64,000 bases of DNA from Cryobacterium tagatosivorans (GCF_004402215.1 NZ_SOEZ01000038.1:1-64000), one strand, 5' to 3'. Shown: positions 33,932 to 44,294, counted from the first letter of the stretch. Made by a program: numbers and translations. Notes: generated by a model from the letters alone, not told the origin.

Positions 33932-34281
33932 GCGTGCGCTCCGGCGACGAACCGGGGCGCCGGACGCATCCGCAGTCGGGCTCTCGCCTGCTGGGCGTTG
34001 CTTTCGAGACGGGCCGCCTCGTGAGCCAATTGCTCGGCGCCGGCGTCGGTCAGCTCGTAGTAACGGCGCAGTCGCCCATCGACGACCTCCTCGCCCGCTG
34101 ATGCAACAAGTCCGTGGGATTGCAGCCGATCAAGTGCAGCGTACAAAGTTCCAACCTTCAGCTTCACCCGACCGTTGGACAGTTTGTCTGCTTCGCCAAT
34201 GAGCGCGTAACCATGTTTCTTGCCATCCGCCAACGCGGTCAGAACCAGAAAGGTCGGTTCGCGCATATCCAGAGTTGTCAT
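33928..34281 (-). CDS. PadR-family transcriptional regulator
   Basis: A 117-residue regulator: winged helix from MREPTFLVLTALADGKKHGY to VKLKVGTLYAALDRLQSHGL, wing VVDGRLRRYYELTDAG, then the short dimerisation helix. The ATG at 34281 gives the standard length; the frame is open far upstream but not conserved in style. An AT-rich TATATATCGATGGATTG lies just upstream and may be promoter and operator. First gene of an operon with the membrane protein. Confidence 0.88.
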   Translation of the reverse strand: MTTLDMREPTFLVLTALADGKKHGYALIGEADKLSNGRVKLKVGTLYAALDRLQSHGLVASAGEEVVDGRLRRYYELTDAGAEQLAHEAARLESNAQQARARLRMRPAPRFVAGAHA

Positions 34282-34382
34282 GGCTCGAAGATACTCAATC
34301 CATCGATATATAGCGGCTGAAAATCGGCGTGTCGCAAATCCACGCCCAGAAGCCCTGCGCCCGCGAGCCGAATGGTGTTCGG

Positions 34383-34679
34383 TCACGCACCCCAGCCGAG
34401 GACCGCGCCACCGAACCACATCACGCCAAACCATGTTGTGACGGCAACGACAGGCACTAGGAGCAGCAAATAGGATCTGCGCGTCATAAGAAGCACGCCG
34501 ACAAGAGTGAGCGCCAGCCACCACACCAAGAACAACGCGACCGCGCCGATGGGTGCAACGAGACCGCTGACTAGGTAGAAGTACCCGACCACCAGCTGCG
34601 CGATCGCGGCGATCACGACCGCTGCAACGAACAACACGGAACGGCCGTCACGGACTGCGACCGGTGGACGGAATACCAT
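34383..34679 (-). CDS. Small membrane protein, three transmembrane helices
   Basis: A 98-residue, very hydrophobic protein with helices near 15-37, 41-64 and 70-93. No family recognised and no clear partner. Confidence 0.65.
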   Translation of the reverse strand: MVFRPPVAVRDGRSVLFVAAVVIAAIAQLVVGYFYLVSGLVAPIGAVALFLVWWLALTLVGVLLMTRRSYLLLLVPVVAVTTWFGVMWFGGAVLGWGA

Positions 34680-34748
34680 TCTCTGAACCTAGCTCCGAAG
34701 GCGGGCGATTTCAACCGTTTCCCAACCCAGCGCCCGTATGCGGGACCT

Positions 34749-35228
34749 TCAGCGGACCATTCTGATTTCACGGACATTGCCGAAGTGCTCGTCAATCTTG
34801 TCGGTTCCGTCTGGCGAGAATCCATTGCGGGCATAAAACGCGTGTGCTCGAGGATTGTCGTCCAAGACCCAGAGCGACGCCCCTCGACCGCCAAGTGAGA
34901 CATCGAGGAGTTCCTGGCCAAGCCCCGACCCGTGATGCGCGGCGAGCACGTAGATGCTGCCAAGCTCAACATCCCTAACCGGCGGATGTTCGCGAGGAGG
35001 ACCCGTCGAGGCAAAACCTACGATCCGGCCTTCAAGCTCCGCTACCCACAACTCGCCGAAGTTCGCTGTCAGGAACCGGGTCCACATCTTGGCCCGCTCA
35101 GTGGCGGGAAAGCTCTCGATGACTCCTTCGGGAAATATGCCTGAGTAGGTTTGGACATGCGCCTCGTAGTGGACATGACCAATCTCGTCCACGTCCTCCA
35201 GTGAAGCTTTCCTCACAGCGCCAGCCAT
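34749..35228 (-). CDS. GNAT-family N-acetyltransferase
   Basis: A 159-residue GNAT enzyme. The acetyl-CoA loop is LAAHHGSGLGQELLD and the C-terminal motif is WVLDDNPRAHAFYARNGFSPDG, closely like the enzyme at 30138, so both belong to one subfamily. The substrate is unknown. Confidence 0.88.
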   Translation of the reverse strand: MAGAVRKASLEDVDEIGHVHYEAHVQTYSGIFPEGVIESFPATERAKMWTRFLTANFGELWVAELEGRIVGFASTGPPREHPPVRDVELGSIYVLAAHHGSGLGQELLDVSLGGRGASLWVLDDNPRAHAFYARNGFSPDGTDKIDEHFGNVREIRMVR

Positions 35229-35325
35229 AGGGACAGACTAACCACCGACCAGTGTTGGAAATCTCCCGACGCGCGCGACAGACGCCGATCTACTGAGCTC
35301 CTCAGGGTGCCCGCACGCCGGACGT

Positions 35326-36090
35326 CTACTGCCGCAGATTCCGCCTGGACTTGACCAGCAGCACAACGCCGAGCGCAAGCCACCAAAGCATTCCCAGTGG
35401 GATCAGGGCCATGGAGCCAAGCCAGAGAAACGCGGGCAAGTCGATACTTGCTGCCGTCAGGAGTGGACCAGTGATGAGCATCACGAGCCGGAGGCCGGTG
35501 ACGACTCCCAGGACGCATAACCAGATCGGCAGGGCGTGGGAGCGTGCCCCGGCGACACTGATACCCACGGCCCAGACACAGAGCGTAAGGAGGCTCGCTT
35601 GGGCGAAACCATGGGTTCCCAGCATCTGAAGGGTGAGGTAGGCGGACTCGCCCCATCCGCTGTTCATTCCGTCGATGTAGAGCAACGGCCCCAGCGACTC
35701 GCGCAAGACGCCGTGCATGAATAGAAATGCAGCCGACATGAGACCGAGCGCGCTCAGGCTTCGGCGAGTGATACTGCTAGTGCGTGGTGCAAGCGCATCT
35801 GAGACGGCGAAGCTCGCCACGACGAACGCGATCGCCATGATGAAAAGTACGACCCCGGCAAGTGGGTAAAACTGCGGATACTGGCGCAGATAATCGAGGC
35901 TCACTGCGGGGTTGTCGGTGTCGTCGAAGCCGAGAACCGGCGGCAGGAGCTCGAGCGTAAACCACGTGATGCCTCCGAGCCCGGCAATGACAACCGCCAT
36001 TCCGCCTGCCCGCAACGCTGCCCGATTGGTGTTCGTAACCGCGGTCTTCGCCGGCGCGGAACCGCTGTTGCGTTCGCGGGTTGCACGCAT
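35326..36090 (-). CDS. Polytopic membrane protein, about seven helices
   Basis: A 254-residue integral membrane protein. The N-terminus is basic, then helices alternate with short loops (GDTDN-like acidic loop LGFDDTDNPAVSLDYLRQ after the first helix). It begins at ATG 36090, which has AAGAGGAG upstream; a longer in-frame start is not needed. No family can be named with confidence. Confidence 0.72.
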   Translation of the reverse strand: MRATRERNSGSAPAKTAVTNTNRAALRAGGMAVVIAGLGGITWFTLELLPPVLGFDDTDNPAVSLDYLRQYPQFYPLAGVVLFIMAIAFVVASFAVSDALAPRTSSITRRSLSALGLMSAAFLFMHGVLRESLGPLLYIDGMNSGWGESAYLTLQMLGTHGFAQASLLTLCVWAVGISVAGARSHALPIWLCVLGVVTGLRLVMLITGPLLTAASIDLPAFLWLGSMALIPLGMLWWLALGVVLLVKSRRNLRQ

Positions 36091-36237
36091 GGTGCACTCC
36101 TCTTGGGTAGCCCCGCGCTGGCAGTTATGGCGAGCCGGCCACGGTTGAGCGATGCACGGAATGGTACCCGCAAGGGCGGCCGGGCGGAATGGATTCACCA
36201 GGTGCCTCACCGGCGCCGCCGCCACCGACGGCCCCAC

Positions 36238-36600
36238 CTAGCGGGTCGCGGCTTCCTCGGTCGTTTTCCACTCCGCTCGTACGGCACGGATGGCGTCCTC
36301 CAGGGTCAGGCCGTTAAGCGAAGCGATGTAGGCGCGGGCCGCTTCGCGGGCCTGGGTAGGAAAAGCGTCGATCTGTTTGACTCTCGTGCCCGTTCGGTTC
36401 GATTCCAGCAGCCCGTCTGCCTCGAGTTCGGAGTAGGCCCGCGCGACGGTTCCCGCCGCAAGCCTCAGGTCGCCGGCGAGTTGGCGCACCGAGGGTAGCT
36501 TGTGTCCTGGCGCAAGATTGCCCACGCGGATTTCGTCGGCGAGCTGTCTGCGAATCTGCCCGAAAGGCGGGGTCGGGTCGGACTCGTCGATCGTGATCAT
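36238..36600 (-). CDS. GntR-family regulator, YtrA type
   Basis: A 120-residue short GntR protein, a winged helix (FGQIRRQLADEIRVGNLAPG, then LPSVRQLAGDLRLAAGTVARAYSEL) with only a small C-terminal helix part, as in the YtrA subfamily. It overlaps the upstream membrane protein gene (ATGA at 36597-36600). YtrA-type regulators usually repress a linked transporter or membrane operon, which fits this arrangement and the dyad at 37585. Confidence 0.88.
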   Translation of the reverse strand: MITIDESDPTPPFGQIRRQLADEIRVGNLAPGHKLPSVRQLAGDLRLAAGTVARAYSELEADGLLESNRTGTRVKQIDAFPTQAREAARAYIASLNGLTLEDAIRAVRAEWKTTEEAATR

Positions 36601-37568
36601 GCCAGCACTTCGGCGACGGGAGCGATCTCGAATGGCTTGCGCGTAGCATCTCCGATCGCGCCTACGACGAAGGCGATGGCGGCAGCCACGAGCGCAACGC
36701 CCAACCACAGCGCGATGGTGCCGAGGGTCCCGATGGCTTGCATTGTTGCATCCGCCGGAATCGGGTTGCCGCGGCCGTCGACACTGGTGCCGCGGTTGAT
36801 GGATTCCGCCGTGTTCCCGGCGAGAATACAGACTGACCCCGCTGTCACCAGCAGGGCGGATGTCGCGGTTTTCGTGACCACGCGGATTCCGAGGAGCCGC
36901 ACGGTCGAATCGGCCTCGCGAAGTGACGCGTCCGTGGGACGAGGTGCTGAAGCGATGCGCTTGAGTGCAACGATGAGGACGCCAGCCAGAAGCACCATCC
37001 CGACGAGGAGGGGAATGCCGTAGACAAGGCCGGGGAATGTGCCACCTCCGCCACCCATTTTTGCGACGTCGGGTGAGTAGCTGAGCATGCGCCCATCCGG
37101 GTCGGCCACAGCCCCGAGCAGCACAATGAGAAATGCCAGGAGCGCCGCGGCAGCGACAGGCGCCACGAACACCGAGCGAGGGCCGAACGTGAGCGGGGTC
37201 CGCCGAGTCAGGTCCGCCGTTCTCGACGCCGATTCCTCCGGGAACGCCGGCAGGAAGGCGAAGAACGCGACTGCCGTGACGGCCGTCAGGATCGGAGTGA
37301 GCAGGAGCAGGTGAAGGGCGTCCAGGGGCTCCTGGCGTTCCGTCGTAATCGAGCCGATAAGGCCCGCGACGGTGAGCAACGTGGCGCAAGCCACGGTCGC
37401 TGCGATAGCGCCCACGTTACGCAGCCGCAGCCGACGGTTCGTAGCTTCCGCCGAAGCGGCGGCGGCTGAAGAGATATGGAGGGCCCGGAAAGGGCCGCGT
37501 CTGGCCACCGCCAGCGCGATCATGGCGACGACGACGACAAGCGGGAACAATAGAGCGAAGTGGAGCAC
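36597..37568 (-). CDS. Polytopic membrane protein of YtrA-type operon
   Basis: A 323-residue membrane protein with about eight helices, resembling the DUF1648/DUF5808-style proteins found next to YtrA regulators. A cytoplasmic loop holds RIASAPRPTDASLREADSTV. First gene of the operon. A dyad operator lies 17 bases before the start. Reaction or substrate unknown. Confidence 0.75.
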   Translation of the reverse strand: MLHFALLFPLVVVVAMIALAVARRGPFRALHISSAAAASAEATNRRLRLRNVGAIAATVACATLLTVAGLIGSITTERQEPLDALHLLLLTPILTAVTAVAFFAFLPAFPEESASRTADLTRRTPLTFGPRSVFVAPVAAAALLAFLIVLLGAVADPDGRMLSYSPDVAKMGGGGGTFPGLVYGIPLLVGMVLLAGVLIVALKRIASAPRPTDASLREADSTVRLLGIRVVTKTATSALLVTAGSVCILAGNTAESINRGTSVDGRGNPIPADATMQAIGTLGTIALWLGVALVAAAIAFVVGAIGDATRKPFEIAPVAEVLA

Positions 37569-37584
37569 GGCCGCAACCTTTCGT

Positions 37585-37602
37585 GTGTCAAGTACGTGAC
37601 AC
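37585..37602 (-). promoter_or_regulatory. Operator dyad of the YtrA-type operon
   Basis: GTGTCAAGTACGTGACAC is a dyad with perfect 6-bp arms. On the minus strand it contains TTGACA, a consensus -35, so binding would block the promoter. The likely ligand is the GntR protein at 36238. Confidence 0.6.
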
Positions 37603-37619
37603 AGACGTTAGCACGTGTA

Positions 37620-38279
37620 TCGGCCTGTTGGTACAGGTGTTGTGCGAGAAGCATAGACAACGGTGCGGCGAAGCCCGTCCGGTTGCGGTGATCGGGAGCT
37701 CATGCTGAACGACTCTTCCTGAGGGACGACGACGCGTTTGCGGGACCTCTTACGGACACTCCCCCGCGGAGACTGGACTGCGCGGGCCGCGTGGGCAGGA
37801 GAGTCGCATTTGACCCGCCCGCACGAAAATCCCGCTCCCGTACGTCTTACGGGACGCCCGGTGAGACACTGGCTGTTTGTCCGAGGGCCCGCATTGGGAA
37901 GCGCAACGGAGCTTTGCCCGAAACGCAAACCTAGACCGGAGTTTAGAGCGGAGCTGAGTGGCATCCGAGAAAAAAGAAAGGCCCTGTGACCGATAGAGTT
38001 GCTGGCCAAAAAGGCCTTTATGTGTAGCGTGAGCGGGTATTTAACCCGCGACACCACGAGCATGCGGTTCCGAAGCGATCCCAATAGCGTGTCGGTCATG
38101 TTGCCCGCGAGCATCCGCACTCGCGTGGCAGGCTCGCATCCGTTCGCATGTCAGGAAAACGCACCACTCGCATCCTTCGGCGGACGGTCGAATAACCCGC
38201 AAGACCGAGTGCGCGCGCCTGAGACTGCCGTCAAACTCCGCATCTATCCCGCAAATTCAGTGGCAGCCAGTGAAAGCAA
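37620..38279. other. Non-coding stretch at the island edge
   Basis: About 660 bases with no convincing gene. It holds a dispersed repeat (37753-37785), a short palindrome GGCCAAAAAGGCC (about 38003-38015) and a hairpin GCGGGT / ACCCGC (about 38033-38049). The composition is less GC-rich than the core to the right. Confidence 0.4.
37753..37785. repeat. Dispersed repeat, copy 2 (partner 14188-14220)
   Basis: Same CGGACACTCCCCCGCG core followed by GACTGG and TGCGCG as copy 1, in the same orientation. Confidence 0.45.
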
Positions 38280-39242
38280 TTAGCAGCGGAAAACGCCAGT
38301 GATCAGGGAAGATCGAAGATGCTGGCACTCCGCAGAAACCCCTGACAGAGCCGTACTCTTACTCGACGAACTGCACTCGGTATACCCATCCCTCATTACA
38401 ACTGTGTCTCCGGAGACGGCCGGGAGGTGGTTCAGCGAACTCGTCTTCATCGACGCGTCGAGCTCCTCGCTCACCGCGCCGGTGTCGCCGACGGCGAGCC
38501 CGGGCAGCAGGTCGCCGCCGTCCCCGGGCAGCCGGGAGGCCGCGTCGGAAAATCCGCGCCGCAGTTCCCCGGCCCAGGCGAGCCACCACGACGGGCCCGT
38601 GCCGGCCTCCGGTGGGGAGCGTCCGAAGAAGAGGACCGCCGCGGCATCTCCCGGCCGTGCGACCTGGACCGTCCCGGTCAGCCGCACGGAGGAACCGATC
38701 TCCAGCGCGCGCGAAGCGGATGCCGCAGACTCGGCGAACACCACCACCGGCACGGAAACCCGCACGGTCCGGGCGCCCAGCCGCAGTTCGGTGAGGGTGC
38801 CGCGGAAGCGGATCCGGCTGGAGAGGCCGGTGAACCCGCGGAACGATTGCGTCTCGGCGGGCGTCGTGGTGATCGTGATGGTGCCGGTGACGACCGCGTG
38901 GCGTTCGGCGGCCGACCGTACCTCGCCCGGCAGCCGCGCGGACGCACCGGCGGCGATGACCGTGGCGACGAGCGCTGCCGCCGCGAGACTGACGCCCACT
39001 GTTCCCCACGGGGACCGCCGACGCGGGCGGTCCTGGGCTCGCCCCTGGGCCCGCGCCGGGGTCCGCGAACGCCACCACCCGGGCCGCGGCCGGCGATCGG
39101 CGAGGCCGATCCCGATGGCGGCCGCCGACCCCAGCCAGAGCAGGCCCGCCGCTGCGGCCACCTGCTCCGGCGCCGCGCAGAGCACCCCGGCAGAGAGCCA
39201 GCAGGCCGCGGCCGGGACGGCCAGGCGAAGATCGACCGTCAC
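38280..39242 (-). pseudogene. comEC: ComEC competence channel, truncated after N-terminal domain
   Basis: ComEC is the membrane channel that takes DNA across during transformation and normally has about 700-800 residues. Here residues 1 to about 275 look like a genuine actinobacterial ComEC N-terminus: helices, the OB-like GTITITTT and RFRGTLTELRL region, then SSLNHLPAVSG, the start of the Competence domain. After AVSG (38406-38417) the sequence becomes unrelated Ser/Thr-rich residues and stops at 38280. The Competence domain and the beta-lactamase-like domain are missing. It overlaps comEA by four bases. The gene is almost certainly non-functional. Confidence 0.85.
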
Positions 39243-39991
39243 GGCGTGATCAGCTCCTTGAGGCCGTCGAAGGTCTTGTCGCCGATGCCGGTCACATTGC
39301 GGAGGTCTTCGATGGCGGCGAACGGGCCGTTGGCCTCCCGGTAATCGATGATCCGCTGCGCCATCAGCGGCCCGATCCGCGGGAGCGTGTCCAGTTCCGA
39401 GACGCTCGCGGAATTGAGGCTGACCTTCCCGCCCGGGGCGTGCGGTGCCCCCACCGCCCCGGTGCCGCCCGGCGGGGCGCCGGGCTGCGCCTCGCCGAGC
39501 TTCGGAATGTAGACCTGCTCGCCGTCGCCGACGAGCCGGGCCAGGTTGACGCCGGCCGGGTCGGCCGTGGCCAGGAGGCCGCCGGCGGCCGCGACCACGT
39601 CGATCACCCGTGCCCCGTCGTGCACCTCGAACAAGCCCGGCCGCCGCACCGCGCCGAGCACGTGAACGAACAGGATGCCGCCGCTCGCGGAACCATCCGG
39701 GCTGCCGGAGGCCGACCCCGTGCCTCCGCCCGAGCCGGAGCCCGAGCCTGTTCCCGCCCCTGTTCCCGCCCCGGCGCCTGGTCCCGTCCCTCCGGCACCC
39801 GCGCCGCCGCCGACGGGCGCGACAACCTGCCCGGTGGGCTGGCCGAGCGCGGACACGGCGACGGCCGCCACCAGGGCGGCAATCAGCAGCACGACCGCGG
39901 CGCCCACCCCGACGCGACGGCGCGAACGCTCGGGGGCGCGCGCCGAGGGGGCGAGGCGCGCGAGGGCATCGATCGGCTCGTCGGACTCCAT
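39239..39991 (-). CDS. comEA: ComEA-family DNA-binding protein
   Basis: A 250-residue protein. It has a cytoplasmic N-terminus, one transmembrane helix (about 28-49), a long Gly/Ala/Ser/Pro linker with GSGSGSG-type repeats, an SLBB domain (ILFVHVLGAVRRPGLFEV) and a C-terminal helix-hairpin-helix pair (SLNSASVSELDTLPRIGPLM, NVTGIGDKTFDGLKEL). ComEA binds incoming DNA outside the membrane and hands it to ComEC. Here its partner is broken, so the protein may have lost its role. Confidence 0.93.
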   Translation of the reverse strand: MESDEPIDALARLAPSARAPERSRRRVGVGAAVVLLIAALVAAVAVSALGQPTGQVVAPVGGGAGAGGTGPGAGAGTGAGTGSGSGSGGGTGSASGSPDGSASGGILFVHVLGAVRRPGLFEVHDGARVIDVVAAAGGLLATADPAGVNLARLVGDGEQVYIPKLGEAQPGAPPGGTGAVGAPHAPGGKVSLNSASVSELDTLPRIGPLMAQRIIDYREANGPFAAIEDLRNVTGIGDKTFDGLKELITP

Positions 39992-40086
39992 GCCGGAAGG
40001 CTAGGCTGCGCCCGGGCGCCGATCCCGCACCCGCCCCAAACGGTGCGCAACCGCCCCCGCGCGCGCCTGTGGAGGCGTCCCGCCCT

Positions 40087-40149
40087 CCGCGAAACCGCAG
40101 TTGTGCGCGCTAAACGGCGCTCATAACCTGCACAACTGCGGTTTCGCGG
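40087..40149. terminator. Long hairpin after leuS, repeat family copy 1
   Basis: Perfect 20-bp arms CCGCGAAACCGCAGTTGTGC and its complement, with a 23-base loop that begins GCGCTAAA. It lies three bases from the leuS stop. The same arms occur after dnaE (61529-61591). Confidence 0.8.
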
Positions 40150-40152
40150 GGG

Positions 40153-42828
40153 CTAGTGCTTGGTGACGATGCTGACCAGGCGCGGGGCGCGCACGATCAC
40201 GTTCACGATGTCGCGGTCGGCGACCGAGCGGATGACGGCGGCCGACTCGCGGGCCAGCTTCTCCAGGTCCTGGCCCGAGACCTTCGGCGACACCTCGAGG
40301 CGGTCGCGCACCTTGCCGTCGACCTGCACGACGCAGGTGACCGCTTCCGCCACGAGCAGCGTCGGGTCGGCCTTGCGCCAGAGGGCCAGGGCGACGCACG
40401 GCTGATAGCCGAGGCGCTCCCACATGTCCTCCGCCGTGTACGGCGAGAACAGGTTCAGCGCCATCGCGGTCGTCTCGGCGGCCTCCCGAACGGCCGCGTC
40501 CCCTCCCCCGGCACCCGTGTCGATCACCTTGCGGGTGGCGTTCACGAGCTCCATCAGGCGGGCGACGACGACGTTGAACTTGAAGGCCTCGATCAGCGAC
40601 GGGGCGTCGGCCAGGAACCGGTGCGTGACCCGGCGCAGGGCCTGGTCGCCCGTCTTCCACTCGATGCCGGGCTCGCTCGTGACATCCCTGGCCACGCGCC
40701 AGGCGCGGGCGAGGAACTTGGCCGATCCCACCGGCGAGACATCCGCCCAGTCGATGTCGTCCTCTGGCGGGCCGGCGAAGGCCATGGTCAGGCGGACGGC
40801 GTCGACGCCGTGCCGCTCGACCTCCTCGGTGAAGTAGACGAGGTTGCCCTTGCTCTTGGACATCTTGGCGCCGTCGAGCACCACCATGCCCTGGTTGAGC
40901 AGCGAGGTGAACGGTTCGGTGAAGGTGACGTGGCCGAGGTCGAAGAGCACCTTGGTGATGAAGCGCGCGTAGAGCAGGTGCAGGATCGCGTGCTCGACGC
41001 CGCCGACGTACTGGTCGACCGGCGCCCACTTCTCGGCTTCCTTCGGGTCGAACGCCTGGCTGTCGTCGTTCGGGTTGAGGAAGCGCAGGAAGTACCAGGA
41101 ACTGTCGACGAAGGTGTCCATCGTGTCCGCGTCGCGGCGGGCGGGCGTGCCGTCGATCGGGTTGGGCACGTTGACCCAGTCGGTCGCCCCGCCGAGCGGC
41201 GAGGTTCCCTTGGGCTTGAGGTCCAGGCCCTCGCTGGAGGGCAGGAGAACGGGAAGCTGGTCCTCGGGGACCGGGATCTCGGAGCCGTCAGCGCCGTGGA
41301 TGATCGGGATCGGTGTGCCCCAGTAGCGCTGGCGCGAGATCAGCCAGTCGCGGATGCGGTAGTTCTTCGCCGCCCGGCCGGTGCCGTCGCTCGTGAGCTG
41401 TTCGATCATCCGCTTGACGGCGTTGTTCTTGCTCAGGCCGTTGAGCGCGCCGGAGTTGACCAAGCGGCCCTCCCCGGCCAGCGCGATGCCCGTGGCCGCG
41501 GGGTCCAGCGGCGGGAGTTCCTCGCTGCCGTCGAGCATGGCCTCGGTGATCACCGGGATCGTGCCGGTGACCGGGGCGGTCGTGTCGACGACGACCCGCA
41601 CGGGCAGGCCGAAGGCGCGGGCGAAGTCCAGGTCTCGCTGGTCGTGGGCGGGGACGGCCATGACCGCGCCGTGCCCGTAGTCCGCGAGCACGTAGTCGGC
41701 CGCCCAGATGGGCAGACGCTCCCCGTTGGCGGGGTTGATCGCGTAGCGCTCGAGGAAGACGCCGGTCTTCTCCCGGTCGGTACTCTGGCGCTCGATCTCT
41801 GTGCTGTTCTGCACCTGGGTGAGGTAGCCCTGGAAGGCCTCCTGGACAGCGGGCGAGGCGCCGGCGGCGAGTTCGGCGGCCAGGTCGGAGTCCGGGGCGA
41901 CGACCATGAAGGTGGCGCCGAACAGGGTGTCCGGACGGGTCGTGAAGACGCTGATCGGGGTGTCGTGGCCCTCGATCACGAAGTCGACGTCGGCGCCGAT
42001 CGAGCGGCCGATCCAGTTGCGCTGCATGGTGAGCACCTTGGCCGGCCAGCTGCCCTCGAGCTGGTTGAGGTCGTCAAGCAGCCGGTCGGCGTAGTCGGTG
42101 ATCTTGAAGTACCACTGGGTGAGCTTCTTCTTCACGACCACGGCGCCGCTGCGCTCGGAGGTGCCGTCGGGCAGGACCTGCTCGTTGGCCAGGACGGTCT
42201 GGTCCACCGGGTCCCAGTTCACCCAGCTGTCCTTACGGTAGGCGAGGCCCTTCTTGTAGAGCTGCAGGAACAGCCACTGGTTCCACTTGTAATACTCGGG
42301 GTCGCTGGTGTGCAGCTCGCGCTCCCAGTCGAAGGATGCCGCGTAGAGCTTCATGCTCTTCTTCTGCTGGGCGATGTTGTCGTAGGTCCAGGCCCGGGGG
42401 TCGATGCCGCGCTTGATCGCGGCGTTCTCGGCCGGCAGGCCGAAGGAGTCCCAGCCGATCGGGTGCAGCACGTTGAATCCCTGCTGGCGCCAGTAGCGGG
42501 CGACGATGTCGCCGAGCGCGTACACCTCGGCGTGGCCCATGTGCAGGTCACCGGACGGGTACGGGAACATGTCGAGTACGTACTTGCGCGGGCGGGTGTC
42601 GTCCGGGTCGCTCGTGCGGAACGGCTGGAGCTCCTCCCACACCGGCTGCCACTTCGCCTGGATGGCCGCGAAGTCGTAGAGGTCTTCGTCGGTCTCGCGG
42701 CCGCTCTCGGCGCCGGTCGGTGCGGTGTGCTGCTCGTGTGCCACGTGGCTCTCATTCGGTGCGGTGTTGGGGGACGTCCGGCTCGACGGCTTCTGCCGAC
42801 GGCGTTGGCCAGGTTCTAGGTTACTCAA
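40153..42828 (-). CDS. leuS: Leucyl-tRNA synthetase
   Basis: Class I leucyl-tRNA synthetase, which charges tRNA-Leu. HIGH signature [11 protein letters not shown] (89-99), a CP1 editing domain with [12 protein letters not shown] and the [12 protein letters not shown] block, KMSKS motif [13 protein letters not shown], then the anticodon-binding helices. 891 residues from ATG 42828; a GTG at 42744 gives a start closer to most homologues, and the first 28 residues are low-complexity. It overlaps pabB by four bases. Confidence 0.97.
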   Translation of the reverse strand: MSNLEPGQRRRQKPSSRTSPNTAPNESHVAHEQHTAPTGAESGRETDEDLYDFAAIQAKWQPVWEELQPFRTSDPDDTRPRKYVLDMFPYPSGDLHMGHAEVYALGDIVARYWRQQGFNVLHPIGWDSFGLPAENAAIKRGIDPRAWTYDNIAQQKKSMKLYAASFDWERELHTSDPEYYKWNQWLFLQLYKKGLAYRKDSWVNWDPVDQTVLANEQVLPDGTSERSGAVVVKKKLTQWYFKITDYADRLLDDLNQLEGSWPAKVLTMQRNWIGRSIGADVDFVIEGHDTPISVFTTRPDTLFGATFMVVAPDSDLAAELAAGASPAVQEAFQGYLTQVQNSTEIERQSTDREKTGVFLERYAINPANGERLPIWAADYVLADYGHGAVMAVPAHDQRDLDFARAFGLPVRVVVDTTAPVTGTIPVITEAMLDGSEELPPLDPAATGIALAGEGRLVNSGALNGLSKNNAVKRMIEQLTSDGTGRAAKNYRIRDWLISRQRYWGTPIPIIHGADGSEIPVPEDQLPVLLPSSEGLDLKPKGTSPLGGATDWVNVPNPIDGTPARRDADTMDTFVDSSWYFLRFLNPNDDSQAFDPKEAEKWAPVDQYVGGVEHAILHLLYARFITKVLFDLGHVTFTEPFTSLLNQGMVVLDGAKMSKSKGNLVYFTEEVERHGVDAVRLTMAFAGPPEDDIDWADVSPVGSAKFLARAWRVARDVTSEPGIEWKTGDQALRRVTHRFLADAPSLIEAFKFNVVVARLMELVNATRKVIDTGAGGGDAAVREAAETTAMALNLFSPYTAEDMWERLGYQPCVALALWRKADPTLLVAEAVTCVVQVDGKVRDRLEVSPKVSGQDLEKLARESAAVIRSVADRDIVNVIVRAPRLVSIVTKH

Positions 42829-44294
42829 TCCCGGCGGGACGGCGGCGCGGGGGTGCCGGCTGCGGCGCCGAGGGCGCCGAGCAGGGCCGCGGCCTTGATC
42901 CGGGTTTCCTCGATCTCGGAGGCCGGAACGGACAGGGCGGTGATTCCCCCGCCGGTGCCGATGGATGCTCCGTCGCCGTCGAGGACGATGCTGCGGATGA
43001 CCATGGCCAGGTCGACCGCGCCGTCGAGCCCGAAGTAGCCGAACGCTCCGGCATAGACGCCGCGCGGGCCGCCCTCGAGGCCGTCGAGGATGGTCATGGC
43101 GCTGATCTTCGGCGCGCCCGTCATCGACCCGGCGGGAAAACAGGCGGCGACCGCATCCACCGAGGACAGGCCGGCGGCGAGCCGGGCCTCGACGGTGCTG
43201 ACCAGCTGGTGCACGTGCGCGTAGCTCTCGACGGCGAGCAGGCTGGAGACGGTGACCGACCCCAGCCGGGCGATGCGGCCGAGGTCGTTGCGCATGAGGT
43301 CGACGATCATCAGGTTCTCGGCGCGCTCCTTCTCGCTCGATTCCAGCCCGGCGCGCAGCTCGTCGTCGAGCGCGGCGGTGTCCGATCGCGGGCTGGTGCC
43401 CTTGATCGGTTTCGTGGTGACCAGGCCGTCGCGGGTGACGGCCAGGAACTGCTCCGGCGAGGCGCTCAGCAGGGCGGTGGAGCCGAAGCGAAGCAGGCCG
43501 CCGTGGTGGCTGGGACTCCCGGCGCGCAGGGCGAGGTAGGCCACGACCGGGTCCGGCCGCGCGTCGATCCTGATCTCGTTGGTCAGGCAGAGCTGGTAGG
43601 CGTCGCCCTCGCGGATGGCCGCCTGGCAGCGGAGGATCAACTCGGCATAGTGTTCCGCGTCGTGACGCCAGTGCGCCACCGGCGGCGCGGTTGTCGGCGA
43701 GGTTGTCGGCGACGTCTGCGGTGCCGGGGCTGTCGACGCGCCGAGGATGGCCGTGACCGACTGTGCCCAGTCCCTGGCCGCGTCCGCCGGGTCACCGGGG
43801 GCCCGACGGACAAGGGCCGTGACGGTGCGGGCCGCGTGATCGAAGACGAGGGCACGGTCGACCTCGAGGAGCGCGGCATCCGGGTACCGGGATTCGTGCA
43901 CCGGCGTCCCGACCGTCTGGGCGCCGAGCTCGTAGCCGAGCCAGCCGACCCAGCCGAGCCGGAAACCGTCCTCGGTCGTGTCGTCCAGGGCCACGCGGGT
44001 CGCGAGGTCCTCGCGGAGGAACTCGAAGATGGTTTCCGGCGACGTGACCGCCGGCGCCGCCGGGCCGGTCTGATCCTCGGCGCCCACCACGGTGACGGTG
44101 ACCGTCCCGTCGGGAACGGAGGCGGTCACGAAACGGGAGCCCGGGGAGGCCTCGCCCAGGTAGCTGACGCCGGACTCTGCGCCCTCGCCGGCGTCCAGCC
44201 AGAAGGCGTATGGGCTGTTCGCATGGAGGGCGAGGAACGCGCGCGCGGGGTCCCACCAGTGGGGCAGCACAGCACTTTGGATTGACCCGGTCAC
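42825..44294 (-). CDS. pabB: Chorismate-binding enzyme, aminodeoxychorismate synthase component I
   Basis: A 489-residue chorismate-utilising enzyme, most like PabB, which makes 4-amino-4-deoxychorismate for folate. The C-terminal catalytic core is complete: [58 protein letters not shown] and YAGAFGYFG. The Lys in PIKGTSPR is the residue that marks aminodeoxychorismate synthases rather than anthranilate synthases. TrpE-like use cannot be ruled out completely. Confidence 0.88.
   Translation of the reverse strand: MTGSIQSAVLPHWWDPARAFLALHANSPYAFWLDAGEGAESGVSYLGEASPGSRFVTASVPDGTVTVTVVGAEDQTGPAAPAVTSPETIFEFLREDLATRVALDDTTEDGFRLGWVGWLGYELGAQTVGTPVHESRYPDAALLEVDRALVFDHAARTVTALVRRAPGDPADAARDWAQSVTAILGASTAPAPQTSPTTSPTTAPPVAHWRHDAEHYAELILRCQAAIREGDAYQLCLTNEIRIDARPDPVVAYLALRAGSPSHHGGLLRFGSTALLSASPEQFLAVTRDGLVTTKPIKGTSPRSDTAALDDELRAGLESSEKERAENLMIVDLMRNDLGRIARLGSVTVSSLLAVESYAHVHQLVSTVEARLAAGLSSVDAVAACFPAGSMTGAPKISAMTILDGLEGGPRGVYAGAFGYFGLDGAVDLAMVIRSIVLDGDGASIGTGGGITALSVPASEIEETRIKAAALLGALGAAAGTPAPPSRRD

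Noticed and set aside
36601-37389. N-terminal extension of the YtrA-type GntR gene
   Set aside because: Lies across the upstream membrane protein gene in another frame; the regulator is complete from ATG 36600.
37608-38120. 170-codon minus-strand frame near the island edge
   Set aside because: No ribosome binding site, Arg/Ser-rich, crosses several hairpins and a dispersed repeat; not supported as a gene.
40156-42819. An 887-codon open frame on the plus strand opposite leuS
   Set aside because: It is the antisense shadow of leuS in high-GC DNA: composition is Val/Gly/Asp/His-rich and no domain is visible, whereas the minus strand is an unmistakable synthetase.
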